Positions 23,109 to 36,553 are shown, numbered from the stretch's first letter. The stretch: 64,000 nt of DNA from Sapria himalayana (GCA_029783825.1 JAREIK010012289.1:1-64000); one strand, 5' to 3'. Notes: a model not told the origin generated them from the sequence alone. Made by a program: numbers and translations.

Positions 23109-24399
23109 AAAAGTTTTTTTATTATAGCCCTCTCTTTTGGCCGAGGAATACCATTTTTATAATCTATATCCTTCCCTTTTCCCTCTTACACACCTTTTTT
23201 AAATTACAAAATCAATTAACATAATCTATTGTGGATTCTTCACTATGCGACTCTCTATATTTTCCTGTGCATTATGTTGTTTCTTACTGTTGACCTTTCT
23301 GCATCCATTTCCTTTATCTACTTATGTCCTCCTTTTGAAGTTGAATCTTCTACCTTTTCTTATTTTGGTTTCTGCCCTCTTAAGCTCTTTCCTATCTTCA
23401 AGTTCTCCCTGGATCCTTGACTTTGGACTCCTCTTCCTTCAATAGCTTATGCACATACATACACTTGGCAAAAAACACATACACTAGCACATACATACAC
23501 AGAAAACCACATACAGACCCTTGACATACTAACAACTCAGACTTAACAGACACTAGCTCTCTCACTTCATAAAATTAAATGGCTCTCTCTTTATGGGCAT
23601 CTTGAGCTTTCATTGCTTTTCCCCGTAAGTCTTGTCTGCATCCTCTTTTCTCTGACTACTTTCAAATCTGTAATTCGGGAAAAACTTGCTATATATTTAT
23701 GCTCTCTACCTACCCTTGTACCCTTCCCCTTTCTTTACACAATTGTATACATGATCACACAATAATTACATGCAGACAACATATGCAAAACAAACATTAT
23801 TTTCTGCCCTTGTCCATAAAAACTGCTACCCCTGTTTGAAAAACCCCCCTTTTTTGAAAAGCAGCTGCCTTCTCTTGTCTCTTTTACTCTTCTCCCTTAA
23901 ACCCTATAAACACCTCTTTGCAAAACTTAACTAACCATATCATATGCATTTACTAAAATCATACCCCTAACTCATTTCCCCACCATTAATACATCTAATC
24001 AGAGGCAGAATCTTATTCCTATGTTTGCCCCCACTCTGATCCCTGCACATAAAACTGCACAAAATAGAATTCACAACAGTAATATGGCCTTCCCATATTA
24101 ATTTATACAACATTAATTCCTAAAACAAAATTCCCAATAGTTCAGGTCCAGCCGTGGCCTTCCCCTCGAACGTACCCTATAGCTACATAACCTGAAAAAC
24201 CAAGAAAAAGCAACCAAAACTACAAAAAAAACCTCTACAATCTGTATCAGTCCACCATACCCAAATGTTCCCCTTACCCTTTTCTCAGAACAACCCCCTA
24301 TACACAAAGAGTGGCCTATGGGCTCCTCCTCCTATTCCTACCCTCATAAACTCACATATTATCACCTCTTCCAAGCAGGGCCTCCATTTACTATCTTGT

Positions 24400-27300
24400 C
24401 CTCCCTCTTTCAATTCGTAGGTATGGGGTTCCCAACCTATCCAATATAGCTAATCCTTTTAGTCTATCTGTCATGATATCTCTCTCGAACTTGTTTACCC
24501 CTTTAAGTAATTTCCAACCAAGCTAGAGAATCATCAACAAGAGCATTTGGCTCCTTGTATATGTGTGATATACCCATATTTAGTTCTTCCATTATGTTTA
24601 TTACAATTTCAATCTCCTCTTCATACCTCCATAGCACCATTCTTTTTGTGGCTAGATCCAGTAGTATGGTGGAATCTACTTGAATTTATAAGTTTTTTAA
24701 TCTTGTCTCCTTACAAATCAATAACCCTCTTTTCAGTGAATAGATTTCTAAGTGTATGGGTAGATAAGGCATTGCAAGTCATAGTGAAAGCTTTTAGAGT
24801 TCTACCTTACGAATCGCTTATTACTCCTCCCTCTCTTGTAGCCCCCATGTCCCTATTTAAACTTCAGTCTGTATTTAGAGCTAACTTTCCTACTGAAGGC
24901 TTATTCCATCTTATAATCTTTATGCCTTGTAATTTCTTACTATATAGAGAAAGACCCCATGTGTTTTGAATGTCTCATTCCACTTCTAGATTTTCTACTC
25001 TAATGGACTTTATGGGCGAGATATTCCCAATTTCTCTCTTGATATCTTTTAAAATATCTACTACATTCATCTGTATTTCATCGAATATGCTCCTATTTAT
25101 GGACTTTCCATTAACACCAGATGGTAACATGTGGTAGATTTTGGATAAGCCATTTATGAGCTTTTCTTTTGAAGTATGCTTTGCCCCATCTTTTTACTCT
25201 ATCCACTAAACCAACCTATTTGACACTAATCTACATAGAATTTTCTAACTCCTTCCATACTACTGTTGTAGTTTTCCCTATCGAAAATAAATGATCTATA
25301 GTTTCAACTACTACCAAATAGCATTCACATCTAGATACCAGCCTTATTCCTTTCTTTTATACATTGAAATCAACTAGTATAGCACCAAAGAGTACTTTTC
25401 ATGTAAGCGAGCTCATTTTCTGTGGGATGTCACTTTTCCAGACCCATTTAAAAATAGATTGTGAAGATTTTTTCTTTCTTATCAGTTCTTTCACCAATTT
25501 TATTGTGAAGTTTCCTTGTGTCATGAGTGTCCAATTCCAACCGTTCTTTTGCAAGCTCGTGCATTATTCCACTACTTTCTTTTGTTTTACCAGAAATTTC
25601 TAGTTCCTCGATGCATTTCTTTTATCTATAAAATTATTCCATCCATATTTAGCCCTCATAAATTTTTCCCTAGCTTTCATTTTCTTTTATCCTCCACCAG
25701 TCTTTACAATCCCATGCCTTAACCATATCCTTCAAACTTATTATGCCTAAGCCCGCTTCTTCTTTTGAGTGACATATATCATCCCAGCTCTTCTAGTGAA
25801 GCTTTTGCATATCCTCTTTCTTGCTCCATAGAAAATTAGCCATTTTTATTTTTAATTTTTTTATAAATTTTTTTGGGAGGGTGAATGGCAGACAGAGTGT
25901 GTACCAAGGTGCTTTGAAGCACGTGAGAGATCAGAGTTATCCTTCCTCCAAAACTTAGTAAGTCTGCTTTCCATCCTGCCATTTTCTTTCTCATTTTTTC
26001 TAGAAGGAAGCTTAGATATTCTTCTTTTAATCTACCCTCATATATGGGGCAGCCCAAGTATATTAAAGCTCCCTTGTTTTGTGTGGAACTAATGATATTT
26101 TTAACTTTTTGAGCTACTTTAACCGGAGTTTTCGAGGCTAGCATTAACTCACACTTTCTCAAATGTCTATAGTTGATCCATCAAATTAACTATCAAGCTA
26201 CTACTGTCGTTTATAAAAATTATCAAATCATTTGCATAGGCTAAACAACTTATTCTCAGGGAATTTCTAGGATGTATGAACATTATTATTTTACCTTCCG
26301 ACATTCTCCTATTAAGATTTTGAATCAGCAATTCCAGATATATATCGAATAATAGTGGAGACAAAGGGTCACCTTGTCTTAAGCCTCTTCTTGGCTTAAA
26401 CTCCTACCCTTTTTTCCAATTCACAATAATTTTTACCCATGCATTGGAGACACATCTATATATTAAATTAATGCATAATTTAGAAAATCCTAGACTTCTC
26501 AAGGAAAAGAAGAGTGTATCCCACTCCACCATGTCAAAAGCTTTAGACAAATCCTGTTTGACCACCATATTATTTCCTCTAGTTTTAACTGATATTTCTC
26601 TCATCATTTCGGAAGCTAAATTAATATTTTCTACCATTAAACTATTTTTTACAAAGCATGATTATTCTTGAGATATTATCTATGGTGATATGCTGGTTAA
26701 ACTACTTTGAAGAATTTTTGCCAAAATCTTGTAAACAGCATTACATAAGCTAATTGGTCAAAAGCCTTCACATTTCTATGTAGACTCCTTTTTTGGGATT
26801 AGCACAAAAAAAAGTTTTCTCATTATTTTGGTATATTTACACCTACAAAAGTGATAGAGATTACAAGTACCATATCATTTTAATGATATTCCAATGTGTT
26901 TGAAAAAAAAATTATTCCAGCCATCCGGCACTACCGCGCTATCTTTATCTAAACTAAAAATAACATTTCTAATTTCTTCTTCCTCTGGAATATTTACCAT
27001 CCTTTGATTATCATCATTTGTGATAATAATGTTTAGTTCCTTCATTAATGTATCTCCTTCATGCTGAAAATTCTCACATAGATGGCTCTCAAAAAAGCTT
27101 CAAAGAGGGTGCCTATTTCTTATTCACATTCCATCCATGTTCCCTCTCCATTCTTTATACCTTTAATCTTGTTTTTTTTGAGCTATGATTACACTCATGT
27201 TATAAAAAAATTTTGTGTTTTTATATCCTTCCTTGAGCCATTTTATTTTTGCTCGTTGTTTCCAAAAGACTTCCTCCATGTGAAAACTCAGTCTTAGGTG

Positions 27301-28268
27301 TCCTTTGGCCTTACTCAAGTTTTGCGTGGTATCTTCATTTTGATTAAATCATATTCTAGTTCTAGTTTCTCCACCTCTTCTTCCTCCTTCTTGATTTTTT
27401 AATTCAAATGCCCAAATCTTCTCTATTCCATGTATCTAGATGTGCTTTAACCGGCGCAGCTTAGTTGTTAGAATCTAGATTAGTTTTCCTAAGACTGACT
27501 CTTTCCACGAATCCCTCACTACTTTATCAAAATTTTTATGCTGCACCCACATATTCTGAAATTTAAAGCTACAAGCAATAATTAATTTTTGTGCAAGGTT
27601 TGGAGTAGAGGGCTATGGTCTAAACAGGTTCTATTCAAGTGTCTCAGCCATGTGGCCCCATGTGAGAGAAGCCACTTAGCATTATACATCACCCTATCAA
27701 GCCTTGCCCATATTGATCCCCTCTTTCGCTAGTTATTACACTAGGTATAACTCGATCTTATATAATCTACCTCTAGTAGATTAGTCCTGGCTATTATATC
27801 ATTGAATTGAGTCATGGCTAGCGAATCTGGGGGTCAGCCTCCTTTCTTTTCCCATGCACTTCTAATCACATCAAAATCTTTTCCAATGATCCATGGAGTA
27901 TCTTTTAATGCTATGTCTTCCATTTCTTTCTATAATTCTAATCTATCTTTCTTAGTATTTTTGGCATAAACTACTGATATTATCTCTTCATCTTTTTTAT
28001 CTACTTTTAAGTGAACTACCTGCTCTATGTCTTTTAAAATTTCAATGTTAAGTTTATTTTTTCACATAATACATAGTTTACTATTTAAATTCACAAACTC
28101 ATTATTAAATCCTAAGATTTTACTATATTTACTGATTTGGTCCTTTTATAACATAGGTTCCGCAATTATGACTAAGGTGATTTTATGAATTTTTATTAAT
28201 TTTTTCAAATTGTTCACAAAGGGGTTGTTTGCCACTCTCCTTATGTTCCAGTATAAGAAACTATTCAT
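24400..28268 (-). pseudogene. L6 ORF2 remnant: EN - RT - zf-RVT - RNase H
   Basis: The start MNSFLYWNIR at 28268 overlaps the ORF1 stop by only one base (TAATG), unlike the 8-base overlap elsewhere. EN (28268 to about 27600) has IIAEPM-type sequence near 28160, IIGKDFDVI near 27880 (Asn to Asp), WARLDRVMYNAKW near 27700 and LDHSPLL. RT pieces are 26637-26404 (MVENINLASEMMREI, KQDLSKAFDMVEWD) and 26364-26167, where the box is YAND instead of YADD (26227-26238). The thumb at 26162-25836 has YLGCPIYEGRLKEEY and GGRITL. zf-RVT lies around 25600-25300 and RNase H around 24960-24430, with stops. It is dead by many lesions. Confidence 0.9.
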
Positions 28269-29290
28269 TATACCTGAATTTTTGCTCGAGCTCATGTTGC
28301 ACAATTAGACTCATATGTATTAATAAAAGCATTTCTTCATATTTCTTGGTGGCTTCGATGCACTAGGAGTAAATTGTGAAAACTCATTATATCTTGGGAG
28401 CTACCCTAGTTGCATTTCCATTCATTTTTAAGCTTCAATAGCCTCATTTCGTGAGTTTATCTCAATCCTTCCCGTATAACTTTAAATCATCCCTTACTTT
28501 ATTTGAGTCCCCCTCATATGATTCATCCTTATCCGGAAGAGGACAGCTGAATATATCTGAGTCTTCTTCTAGAAAATCCAAAAGATCTTCATCAAGCCAG
28601 CAATAGTTCTTTTGATGCTCTTTTAAACCCCTCCAAGATTTATTTCTCCTATCCCTCTTCTTTTTACCTTTCACCTCCACCCATTCCCCTTTATTTTCCT
28701 TTACTGCCCATTCCTTTTCAATCACTAAACTATTCTTTTCCTCCTCTATTTTTATTATTGAATACCCCTGCCTTTACCTCCTCCTCCCTTCTCACCACTA
28801 CCTCTTACTATGGTCCCACATTTAGACTATCCCCTTTCTCTACCCTTGTCCCTCTTAGACTACCCCTCTAGGCCCCTTTACTGCCCCTTCTCCCCTCTAT
28901 GTTAACCTTGTCCTTTTATGCACTCTGCCATGTCATGCCATATCCTTCTGCAAATAGAGTAGCAAGGTGGAAAGTTCTCGAGCTGGATGGGATGCCAAAA
29001 CCCATCGTTATACCCTACATCATCATTACCTATCCATATCATTGATGGCGGCTATGTAAGTAAATTAAATTCAATACATACATGAACATTATTTGTTCGA
29101 GTGATGGTTGTAGTCACCTCATCAAGTAACATAGGTTTTCCCAAGCATGAGACAATAGCATGTAGAGAGTGCTTGTTATAGAGAAATAATGGAAGATTGG
29201 GGAAAGAGAACCAAACCGAGGCTATTGGGGCATCTTCAAGAGGACTGAAATTCTTCCTCCATTTTAATATGGGCATAGGATATCCATTAA
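28266..29290 (-). pseudogene. L6 ORF1 remnant, N-terminus missing
   Basis: The piece at 29276-29052 is the second half of DUF4283: MPILKWRKNFSPLEDAP, VWFSFPNLPLFLYNKHSLH, CLGKPMLLDEV and VHVCIEFNL. The piece at 28725-28462 is a Lys/Glu/Asp-rich middle (DRRNKSWRGLKEHQ, DLLDFLEEDSD) similar in place to the acidic region of L8 ORF1. The end near 28300-28268 reads RAKIQV before the stop. The element is cut off upstream of MPILKW, so about 150 codons are absent. Confidence 0.82.
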
Positions 29291-29320
29291 GATGTCTTTG
29301 CTATCTTAGCATAATTCCAT

Positions 29321-30046
29321 GATATCTTATTTTTCTGATTCTTCTTATACTTCTTATTTTTATTATTTTTCTCATTCTTTTTTTTATTCTTATTCTTCTA
29401 ATTATTCTTTTATTTCTATTCTTTTTATTCTTCTTATTCTTCTTGTTCTTGTTATTCTTATTATTTTTATTATTTTTATTATTCTTCATTTTCTTCTTAT
29501 TCTTATTATTCTACTTATTCATCTTATTATTTTTATTAATCTTATTATTCTTATTTTTATTATTCTTCTTATTTTTTTATTCTTCTTTTTATTCTTATTT
29601 TTCTTATTCTTCTTTTTTTTATTCTTTATTTTTTTTCTTATTCTTCTTATTCTTCTTATTCTTTTTATTCTTCTTATTCTTCTTATTCTTCTTACTCTTC
29701 TTATTCTTCTTATTATTATATTTGTTCTTATTTTTTTTATTCATATTATTTTATTTCTTCTTATTCTTTTAATACTTTCTATTCTTCTAATTTTTTTAAT
29801 ACTTCCTATTCTTATTATTCTTATTATTCTTGTTATTCTTCTTATTCTTCTAATTATTTTTATTCTTCTTATTCTTCTTATTCTTCTTATTCTTCTTATT
29901 CTTCTTATTCTTATTATTCTTCTTATTCTTCTTATTCTTATTTTTTTTATTCTTCTTATTCTTATTAATCTTCTTATTCTTCTTATTTTTCATATTCTTC
30001 TTATTCTTGTTATTCTTCTTATTATATTATTCTTATTATTCTACTT
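29321..30046. repeat. Array A7: TTATTCTTC array
   Basis: About 0.73 kb of array lies between L6 and L7. It has a clean 9-base stretch at about 29861-29945 and (ATTATTTTT)-like words near 29460. No gene is present. Confidence 0.95.
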
Positions 30047-31059
30047 TTTTTGATAAATATTTGTTTTATTATTATCACCCTCACTTTTGGCAGAGGAATA
30101 CCATTGATACAAACTAAAAACTACCCTTATCCCTTTTATAGCCTTCTTCAAAAAATAAAATAAGATTAAACATAAAAGTGGACTTATCATTTTTTAGAGA
30201 AGTATTTCTCTGAAATGGACTAATTTGTGAAGGTGTTCCAGCTTTTTACTTGTGCTTGTTGGTTGAGTCTGTTACGTATAGAATAGTTACAATCCATCTT
30301 GGCACTTATTTTAAGTGGTTGTTCTGCTATGTTCATTTAAGTGCTTTGATGTGAGTGGGATGATTTGTTCATTTTTTTTCGCTCTCTTTCATGTCAGAGC
30401 TACTTTGATGTCTTGTTTAATATTCTACTATGTTCTTTGGAGTCTTAAACACTACTTTTGCCTTTTCTAGCTTCAAGATCCTCAGTAATGATAGCATGGT
30501 ATCTTCAATGTTGGCATTAGCTTTTAGCTTCTACCCTGTTGTACGGCTATTAATGGGAGATGAGAAAAAGCTTATATATTTGCTGTTTTCTTGAACTGTA
30601 TTGTGCCTCTTTGTTAACTATTTGACTTTCTGAATATGTGTGTTTGCTATCTACAAAAAGCAAAAACATCCATCCATACTACAATCCTAACTCACCTTGA
30701 TAGTTACCTTCCCTGTTCATCTGCAAAACCATCCAAGAATGCACCAAATATTTCTTTTTTTACCTATGATAGTTTTGGTATGCTGCAAACATATATTGTA
30801 TTTTTTTTAATTTCAACTGGCCCTATACTTTTCAAAAATAGAATCCTGTGTAGGTAGCCTTATGACAGAATTCTTTTTTGCATATTTCCTACCTTAAATT
30901 GATAACAAAGAGGAAGCATAAAATTGTAAACTGCAAGCATGCTTTTCAGGTTCAAATTTCTTTGCTACTCCCCTAACCACTTCTATAATTTGGAATGCTT
31001 ATTTCATCTAGTTTGAGCAGGCCTTTAGGTTTTGTAGAGATGTTTATTTTTTCAAAATC

Positions 31060-34000
31060 ATGATTACCTTTTTTAACACTTTTTTTTGCTAATTTATCTG
31101 CAACTAGATTGGCCTCCCTTAAATATATGTATTATTTTGCAATTTAATTCAGAAACCAAATGTATGATATCTTCTATCTTATTTTCATATTTCCATAGAT
31201 ATTTGTTTCCTTTAATTAGATTTACTAATGTTAAGGAGTCCATTGGGACTTGATTTTTTTACATTGTTGCTTTTACATAGTTGTTAACCTATTAAGAGAG
31301 CTCAAATTTCTAACTCAAATGGGGTAATTCACTTTGATTATTCTAGTGAAAGCAAATAGGACCTTTCTTTAGGAGTCCCTTAATAGCCCTCCTCCACCTG
31401 CTACTCCCATATCTCTTTTTAAACTACCATTTGTATTAAGTACCATGTAGCCTTTTGGAGGTTTATTCCAACATATCCTACTAAAATTTGTCAGCTTGTC
31501 ATTTTTATAACTTAGTTTCCATGTGTCTATGTACTCTTTATTTTCATAATGTTTAATATTTTTCAGTGGATAGGATTCTAAATTTTTTTTTAATTCTGTT
31601 TTGATTTCTCTTACTATATCATTAATTTTCATCTCTATACCTTTATATCTACTCTTGTTTCTGGCTTTCCATATATTCCAAATAATTAGTGGAGGTATAT
31701 TCTTCCTAAGCTAGGTATGAGCAGAATTATTGTAAGGCTTTAATTCCCAGCATTGTAGTCTATTTTTTAGGAATTTCCTACTATATTTGATCCCCATTTC
31801 ATTACCTAGATTTTCCCATATCCTTGTTGCTATGTCTCCTTTGAAACATAATTCCCAGCATTATGTTATACATAATTCTCTCATTAACGGATAAATTATT
31901 ATATTTGTCGAAAGCTTTCGATAGAGTAGGCTGGAAATTATTATGTTATGTAATGAGGAAAATGGGATTTGTAGAAGGTTGGATCGACTTAATTTTTATA
32001 TGTATTTTAAGTACATGGTTTAAAATTCTCATTAACGGAGAAATGGGAAAAGCCTTTAAACCCACTCGGTGACTAAGACAAGGAGACCCTTTGTATCCTC
32101 TTTTTAATATTTATTGGAATAATTTTTGATTAATTTAAAAACATAAAACCAGAAAAGGAGCTATCCACTCGTTTAAACATTTTAAAGATTCACCGCGGGT
32201 AGATTGTCTAGCATATGCAGATGATATAATTATTTTTACTAATGGAATAAAGAATCTATATCAAATTTAATGAAACTTTTCAAAAACATAGAAGAAGAAA
32301 TGAGTGTAATACTAAATAGAAATAAATGTCACTTCATGGGTTCCTAAAAAGCCCCCTTCAACCTAGCTTTCAGACTGAAAAATGCTACAGGTTTTTTCCC
32401 AAGTAACAGGAGCAATCATCCACCTGTGTTTCTCTTTATATGAGGGATGAACACTCATAAAATATTTTGATTTCATGTTAGTAAAGATTAGATAGAAAAT
32501 CAATGTATTGAAAACAGATATGATAAATATGAGTGGAAAAATCACACTAATTAATCATGTTCTTCAAAACATGGTAATTCATAACCTTATGATAATGATG
32601 CCACCTAAAAACATAATTATAAATTGAAAAAAGAATTTGCTAATTTCCTTTTGAGGAAAAAAGATAAAAAACAGAAATTTCATTGGGTTATATGGGAGTT
32701 TCTTTGTTACCCAAATGAGGAAGCTGGCCTAGGATTTTCTAGCTTGATAGAAATAGTAGAGGCATGGGCTTGTAAGAGATGGTGGGGTGTGAAAGAAAAT
32801 AAAAGTTTATAGTCCAAATATATGAGAGCAAAATATTTTATAAACAAAGATACTAACAAGGACAGGAGAATTAAAAATAGCTCACGGATATGGAAACAAA
32901 CAATAAAACAAAGAGATATCTTTGATAAAAATATAATTTTAACAAAACATGGATGGAAATGGAAATTAACCAAAGAAGGCTCATTCACTTTAAAATCTAT
33001 CAAAAATTTAATTAGAAAGAAAAACCCACATCAAAAGATATTTAAAAGGTGCTGGGACAACAATAACTCACCTAAAACATGTTTATTCCTATGGAAAGTT
33101 TTGTATAACATAATTCCATTGGACCATATTATTCAAAGAAAAGGCATAAAATTAGTATCTAGATGTGAATGTTATAGAGAAAATATAGAAACATAGCAAC
33201 AAGGATATACCTCCACTATGATTTTAGTATGATTTCTCTCATTATCTTTTTCACTAAGCAGATATTATCCGTGATAAGCCTATCATTTATGAATCCTGTT
33301 TGCTCCTTTGAAATAATCTTTGGAAGAATAAGGCTTAGTCTATTTTGCATTAGTTTGGCTAGGATTTTATATATGGAGTTAAATAGACTAATTGGGTGAA
33401 AATCTTCACCCTTTTGAGGGTTTTTGTTTTTTGGAAAAAAAACTATATGAGTTAGAGCCCATTTTTTATTTAATTCACCTCCACAAAAAAACCACTTTAT
33501 GGCTTGGATAAGGTCTATTTTTATTATGTCCTAGTAGGCTTGAAAAAACATATTGTTCCAGCCATCAGGACATGCAGCGCTGTTTTTATCTAAACTAAAT
33601 ACAATATTTTTAATTACTATTTCATATGGAAATTCCATTAAGTTTTTGTTATCTTCTTCATTAAGATTTTTATTTATGCTTTGTAAGAGATTAAACCTTG
33701 TCTGTTCATTGTTTTTGCATAATAATGCTTTGAGCGTTCCTTCTAAGATTTCGTTTATGTCTTTCTTATTTTCTACCCATAATACTTCATTTTTCGTAAT
33801 TCCTATTATCTTGTGTTTTTGATTTTTTATTTTAGTGATTTGATAAAAAAATTTTGTATTTAAATCCCCCTCATTTAAACATTTTATTTTTGATCTTTAT
33901 TTCTAGAAAATATTCTTCATGTGTAATTTTAATTTGAGTTCATCTTGAGCTTTATGAAGGGCATTAAGACTGCTTGTGTTATTAATTTTTTCATGTTCTT

Positions 34001-34888
34001 TTTCTAGTTCATCTATATTTTGTTCCATTTCTAAAATAGTTTTGTTATTATTTCCAAACTTTTCTTTGTTCCAATCTAATAAGCATGTTCTTAATTTAAA
34101 TAGTTTACCTAAAAAGGTCTGGGCAGAATTACCTACAATATGCAACTTCCAAGAATGATTAACCATGTCCAGGAAGTCCTCATGTAAGCACCACATATTT
34201 TGAAAATTAAATGAAGTTCAACTCACTTCTTTTTTTTAGGGAGTAATAAGTAGTGGGTTATGATCTAAGCAGGTCATGTTTAAGTGTTTTATGCCTATAT
34301 TTCCAAAAGTGTCTAGCAATCTCCAGCCTTGACAAATGGCATCTTTCTTTTTATGGTTGTTTGACCATGTATATTTTGATCCTAGAAAATCTGCCTATAT
34401 TAGATTAGTTTTTTTTATTACCTTATTAATTTGCTCACTTGCTTTTGCACTTATTGGCCTGCCTCCTTTTTTCTCCGATGAGTTTCTTATAGTGTTAAAG
34501 TGTCCTCCAATTATCCATGATAAATTCTTATTAGCTATATCCTTCATGATATACCATAAATTTTATCTTTTATTGGTAGAATTATTAGCATAAAATATAA
34601 AAATAATGCCTTCTATGTTTTTTCATAAACTGAGGTTAATAATTTGTTCATCTTCTTTTATTTTGGTTATATCCAAGTTATTCCACATTACCCAAATCCT
34701 ATTATTTTTATTGGAGGTAGCATTTTTATATCTTAACTTATTTTTGAATCTTTCTAACTGGTCTATTCTCACCATTGGCTCAGCTATCATTAGTAATGAA
34801 ATTTTATGTATTTTAACCATTTTAATTAATCTATTTAGTGAAGAGGGGTTGCTATACCCTGAACGTTCTAGAATAATTATTTATGCAT
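31060..34888 (-). pseudogene. L7 ORF2 remnant, rearranged
   Basis: ORF2 starts at 34888 (ATGCATAA overlaps the ORF1 stop, 34881-34888), with a stop soon after. EN (34820 to about 34250) has MVKIHKISLLMIAEPMV and, further on, LDHNPLL-like sequence. The linker 34196-33903 has LDWNKEKFGNNNKT and LKLKLHMKNIF. RT fingers lie at about 33600-33208 (EQTGFINDRLITDNI). The RT palm, thumb and zf-RVT follow on the opposite strand (separate entry). The minus strand then resumes at 31835 with ATRIWENLGNEMGIKYSR. RNase H starts in the piece 31632-31369 with LNTNGSLKRDMGVAGGGG, the first catalytic Asp replaced by Asn, and continues in broken frames to about 31060. Confidence 0.88.
31836..33207 (+). other. 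Inverted internal segment of L7 (RT palm to zf-RVT)
   Basis: Within an otherwise minus-strand element, this block is coded on the plus strand. In order it has LSKAFDRVGW (31900-31935; the motif A catalytic Asp is Tyr), a broken LRQGDP-like part near 32080, LAYADDIIIFTNG (YADD at 32214-32225), and the thumb with GKITLINHVLQNM near 32540. It continues with FANFLLRKKDKKQKFHW at 32624-32700, KRWWGVKEN, and zf-RVT at 33040-33190 (CLFLWKVLYNIIPLDH, GIKLVSRCEC). It fills exactly the gap in the minus-strand domain order. The 17-base word ACATAGCAACAAGGATA (33191-33207) occurs in reverse complement at 31819-31835, flanking both ends. Confidence 0.92.
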
Positions 34889-36167
34889 TATTAAAAGATT
34901 TTGATTGTGCTTTCATTTTATTTTTTAGTTCGTTCAGTTTTGTTAAATGTTTATGTGTATTTCTTGTTTTCTTTATGCGGGCGAGATGAGTTTTAACTAA
35001 ATTCCAAATTTTATCAATTTTTCCATTTGAATGTTTATGATTTTTAAACTTTCTAATGCTTTGTCTTTATTTTCTATTTCCATTCTTCTTTTCTCAATAT
35101 CTATATCATCTATAGAATTCACCTTGTAATTTTCTGTTTTAGTTTGCATAGTGTTACAACTTTTAATTGATTCAGAATCTGAATGAAATTCTGAACCAGT
35201 GAACCAACCTTATGTGTTTGGTTTCTATTTATGTTTATTTTATGAATTCTAGTTCAGATTATCAGCTCCTCTATTTTGCGCATCATGATTCTTATTCTGT
35301 CCTGTTCTTTTATATATCCATCTTGAATAAAAAGATTTTTGAAGGTTTATGTTACATTTTTTGGGGATTTTATTAAAGGTATAGGGTCTACATCATCTTC
35401 ATTAATTAGACACATCCTGTATAATCTCTTATTTTCTAACCCAAACTTTATGATTTTTTTCCTTGAATTTATAATGCAATTCCTGTTTTATGGGTTCTTT
35501 TTTTCATTGAGTGCAATAGTTAGGCAATGCTTCAGGAGTTACATTGAGTGCAATGAAATTCATTCTGCCTAATCCATATCCTTTGCGGGATGAGGTATTG
35601 GATATTAACCCCTATACAGACTCATGCAACACTTGGTCTGGAGAAGTTGGCAGTATCACCATCTATCAATATAGGTTTGCCAATAAGATTAGAGATGGAG
35701 TAGAGTGAGGATTTATTGAAAAAAATGTATAGGAAGTGAGGGTAGAAAAAACCATACCAAAGTAAGTGGATTTTCTTCATTCATATTAAAATTGGCCGAC
35801 AATTTGAATGTCCTCATAGGATAACCTCTGACATTCCAGTTATCCTTTAACCATAGTCGAAGAAAATCTTCCTCTGTGAAGAGCTGCACCAGGACATGCT
35901 ATTTGTCTATCGAGCCCACTTTTATCAAGCCTTTGAGCTTGAGCTAGGATAAGAATTCCTTTATAGCATCAATGGGAGGGAGGTTGTGAGAAAATTTTCC
36001 GATAACGAAGAATTTGTGAGCTTCCCATAGACCCTCAATATCTTCGGAAGAAAAATATATTACTGGTTCTCCATTTTTTTTTCTGTTGGATGTTTATTCT
36101 GGGTCTCGGATGTACAATGAATGTTAGAAAAAGATTTCTTATGGGCAAGATAATCCATTTCATCCAT
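34881..36167 (-). pseudogene. L7 ORF1 remnant, heavily decayed
   Basis: The likely start is MDEMDYLAHKKSFS near 36167 on the minus strand, matching the NKKSF N-terminus. DUF4283 traces are readable at about 35990-35600 in shifting frames: GKFSH-like sequence, KWPANFNMNEE-like sequence, and a tail resembling GKPILIDGDTANFSRPS. The C-terminal end near 34910 reads MKAQSKSFNNA and stops at 34881. No open frame longer than about 60 codons survives. Confidence 0.75.
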
Positions 36168-36209
36168 TTTGAGCTTGAATTCACCACTTTCTTCGCCACA
36201 ATGGAGATT

Positions 36210-36245
36210 TCTCTCTCTAGATTTCGACTTTTCTCTCTCTAGAAT
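36210..36245 (-). promoter_or_regulatory. L7 5' UTR doubled TCTCTCTAGA motif
   Basis: CTCTCTCTAG occurs at 36211-36220 and TTCTCTCTCTAGAA at 36231-36244, the same pair and spacing class as in L5 and L8. Confidence 0.6.
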
Positions 36246-36254
36246 TGAAAGCTC

Positions 36255-36522
36255 TTCTTTCTCTTATTATTTATCTTATTGTTGTTAATATTTTTATTAT
36301 TCTACTTATTCTTATTATTCTACTATTCTTCTTATTCTTATTATTCTTCTAATTGTTCTTATTTTTCTTATTTTTCGTATTCTTATTATTCATCTTATTC
36401 TTCTTATTTTAATTATATTCTTCTTATTTTTCTAATTTTTCTATTTTTTCTAATTCTTCTTTATCTTCTTATTTTTCTTTTTATTCTTATTTGTGTGTCT
36501 TAATATTCTTCTTATTATTGTA

Positions 36523-36553
<31 letters not shown>

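Larger units (their letters stand above)
23109..29320 (-). mobile_element. LINE copy L6, 5'-truncated inside ORF1
   Basis: This 6.2 kb minus-strand copy has the 3' terminal module at 23124-23160 (one base change, GGCCGAGGA) and a 3' UTR of about 1.2 kb (23165-24390) that includes an ACATAC-rich patch at about 23452-23530. ORF2 (28268 to about 24400) and ORF1 (29290 to 28268) follow in sense-reversed order. The 5' end stops inside the DUF4283 coding region at about 29320, so the ORF1 start and 5' UTR are missing. It is flanked by A6 and A7. Confidence 0.91.
30047..36254 (-). mobile_element. LINE copy L7, full length but internally inverted
   Basis: This 6.2 kb minus-strand copy has 3' terminal module 30071-30110 (CTCACTTTTGGCAGAGGA), a 3' UTR of about 0.9 kb (30115-31050), RNase H, an inverted RT/zf-RVT block (31836-33207), RT fingers, EN and ORF1, and the doubled TCTCTCTAGA 5' motif at 36210-36245. 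It abuts A8. ORF1 is heavily decayed, making this one of the older-looking copies. Confidence 0.9.

Noticed and set aside
23452..23530. ACATAC-rich patch in the L6 3' UTR as a microsatellite or attachment site
   Set aside because: Units are few and irregular; nothing supports a function.
31855..33200. L7 plus-strand block as a separate nested LINE or a twin-priming product
   Set aside because: It supplies exactly the domains missing from L7 and has no 3' module of its own. Twin priming would also have inverted the 5' part, which is in normal orientation. A nested fragment of another copy is not fully excluded.
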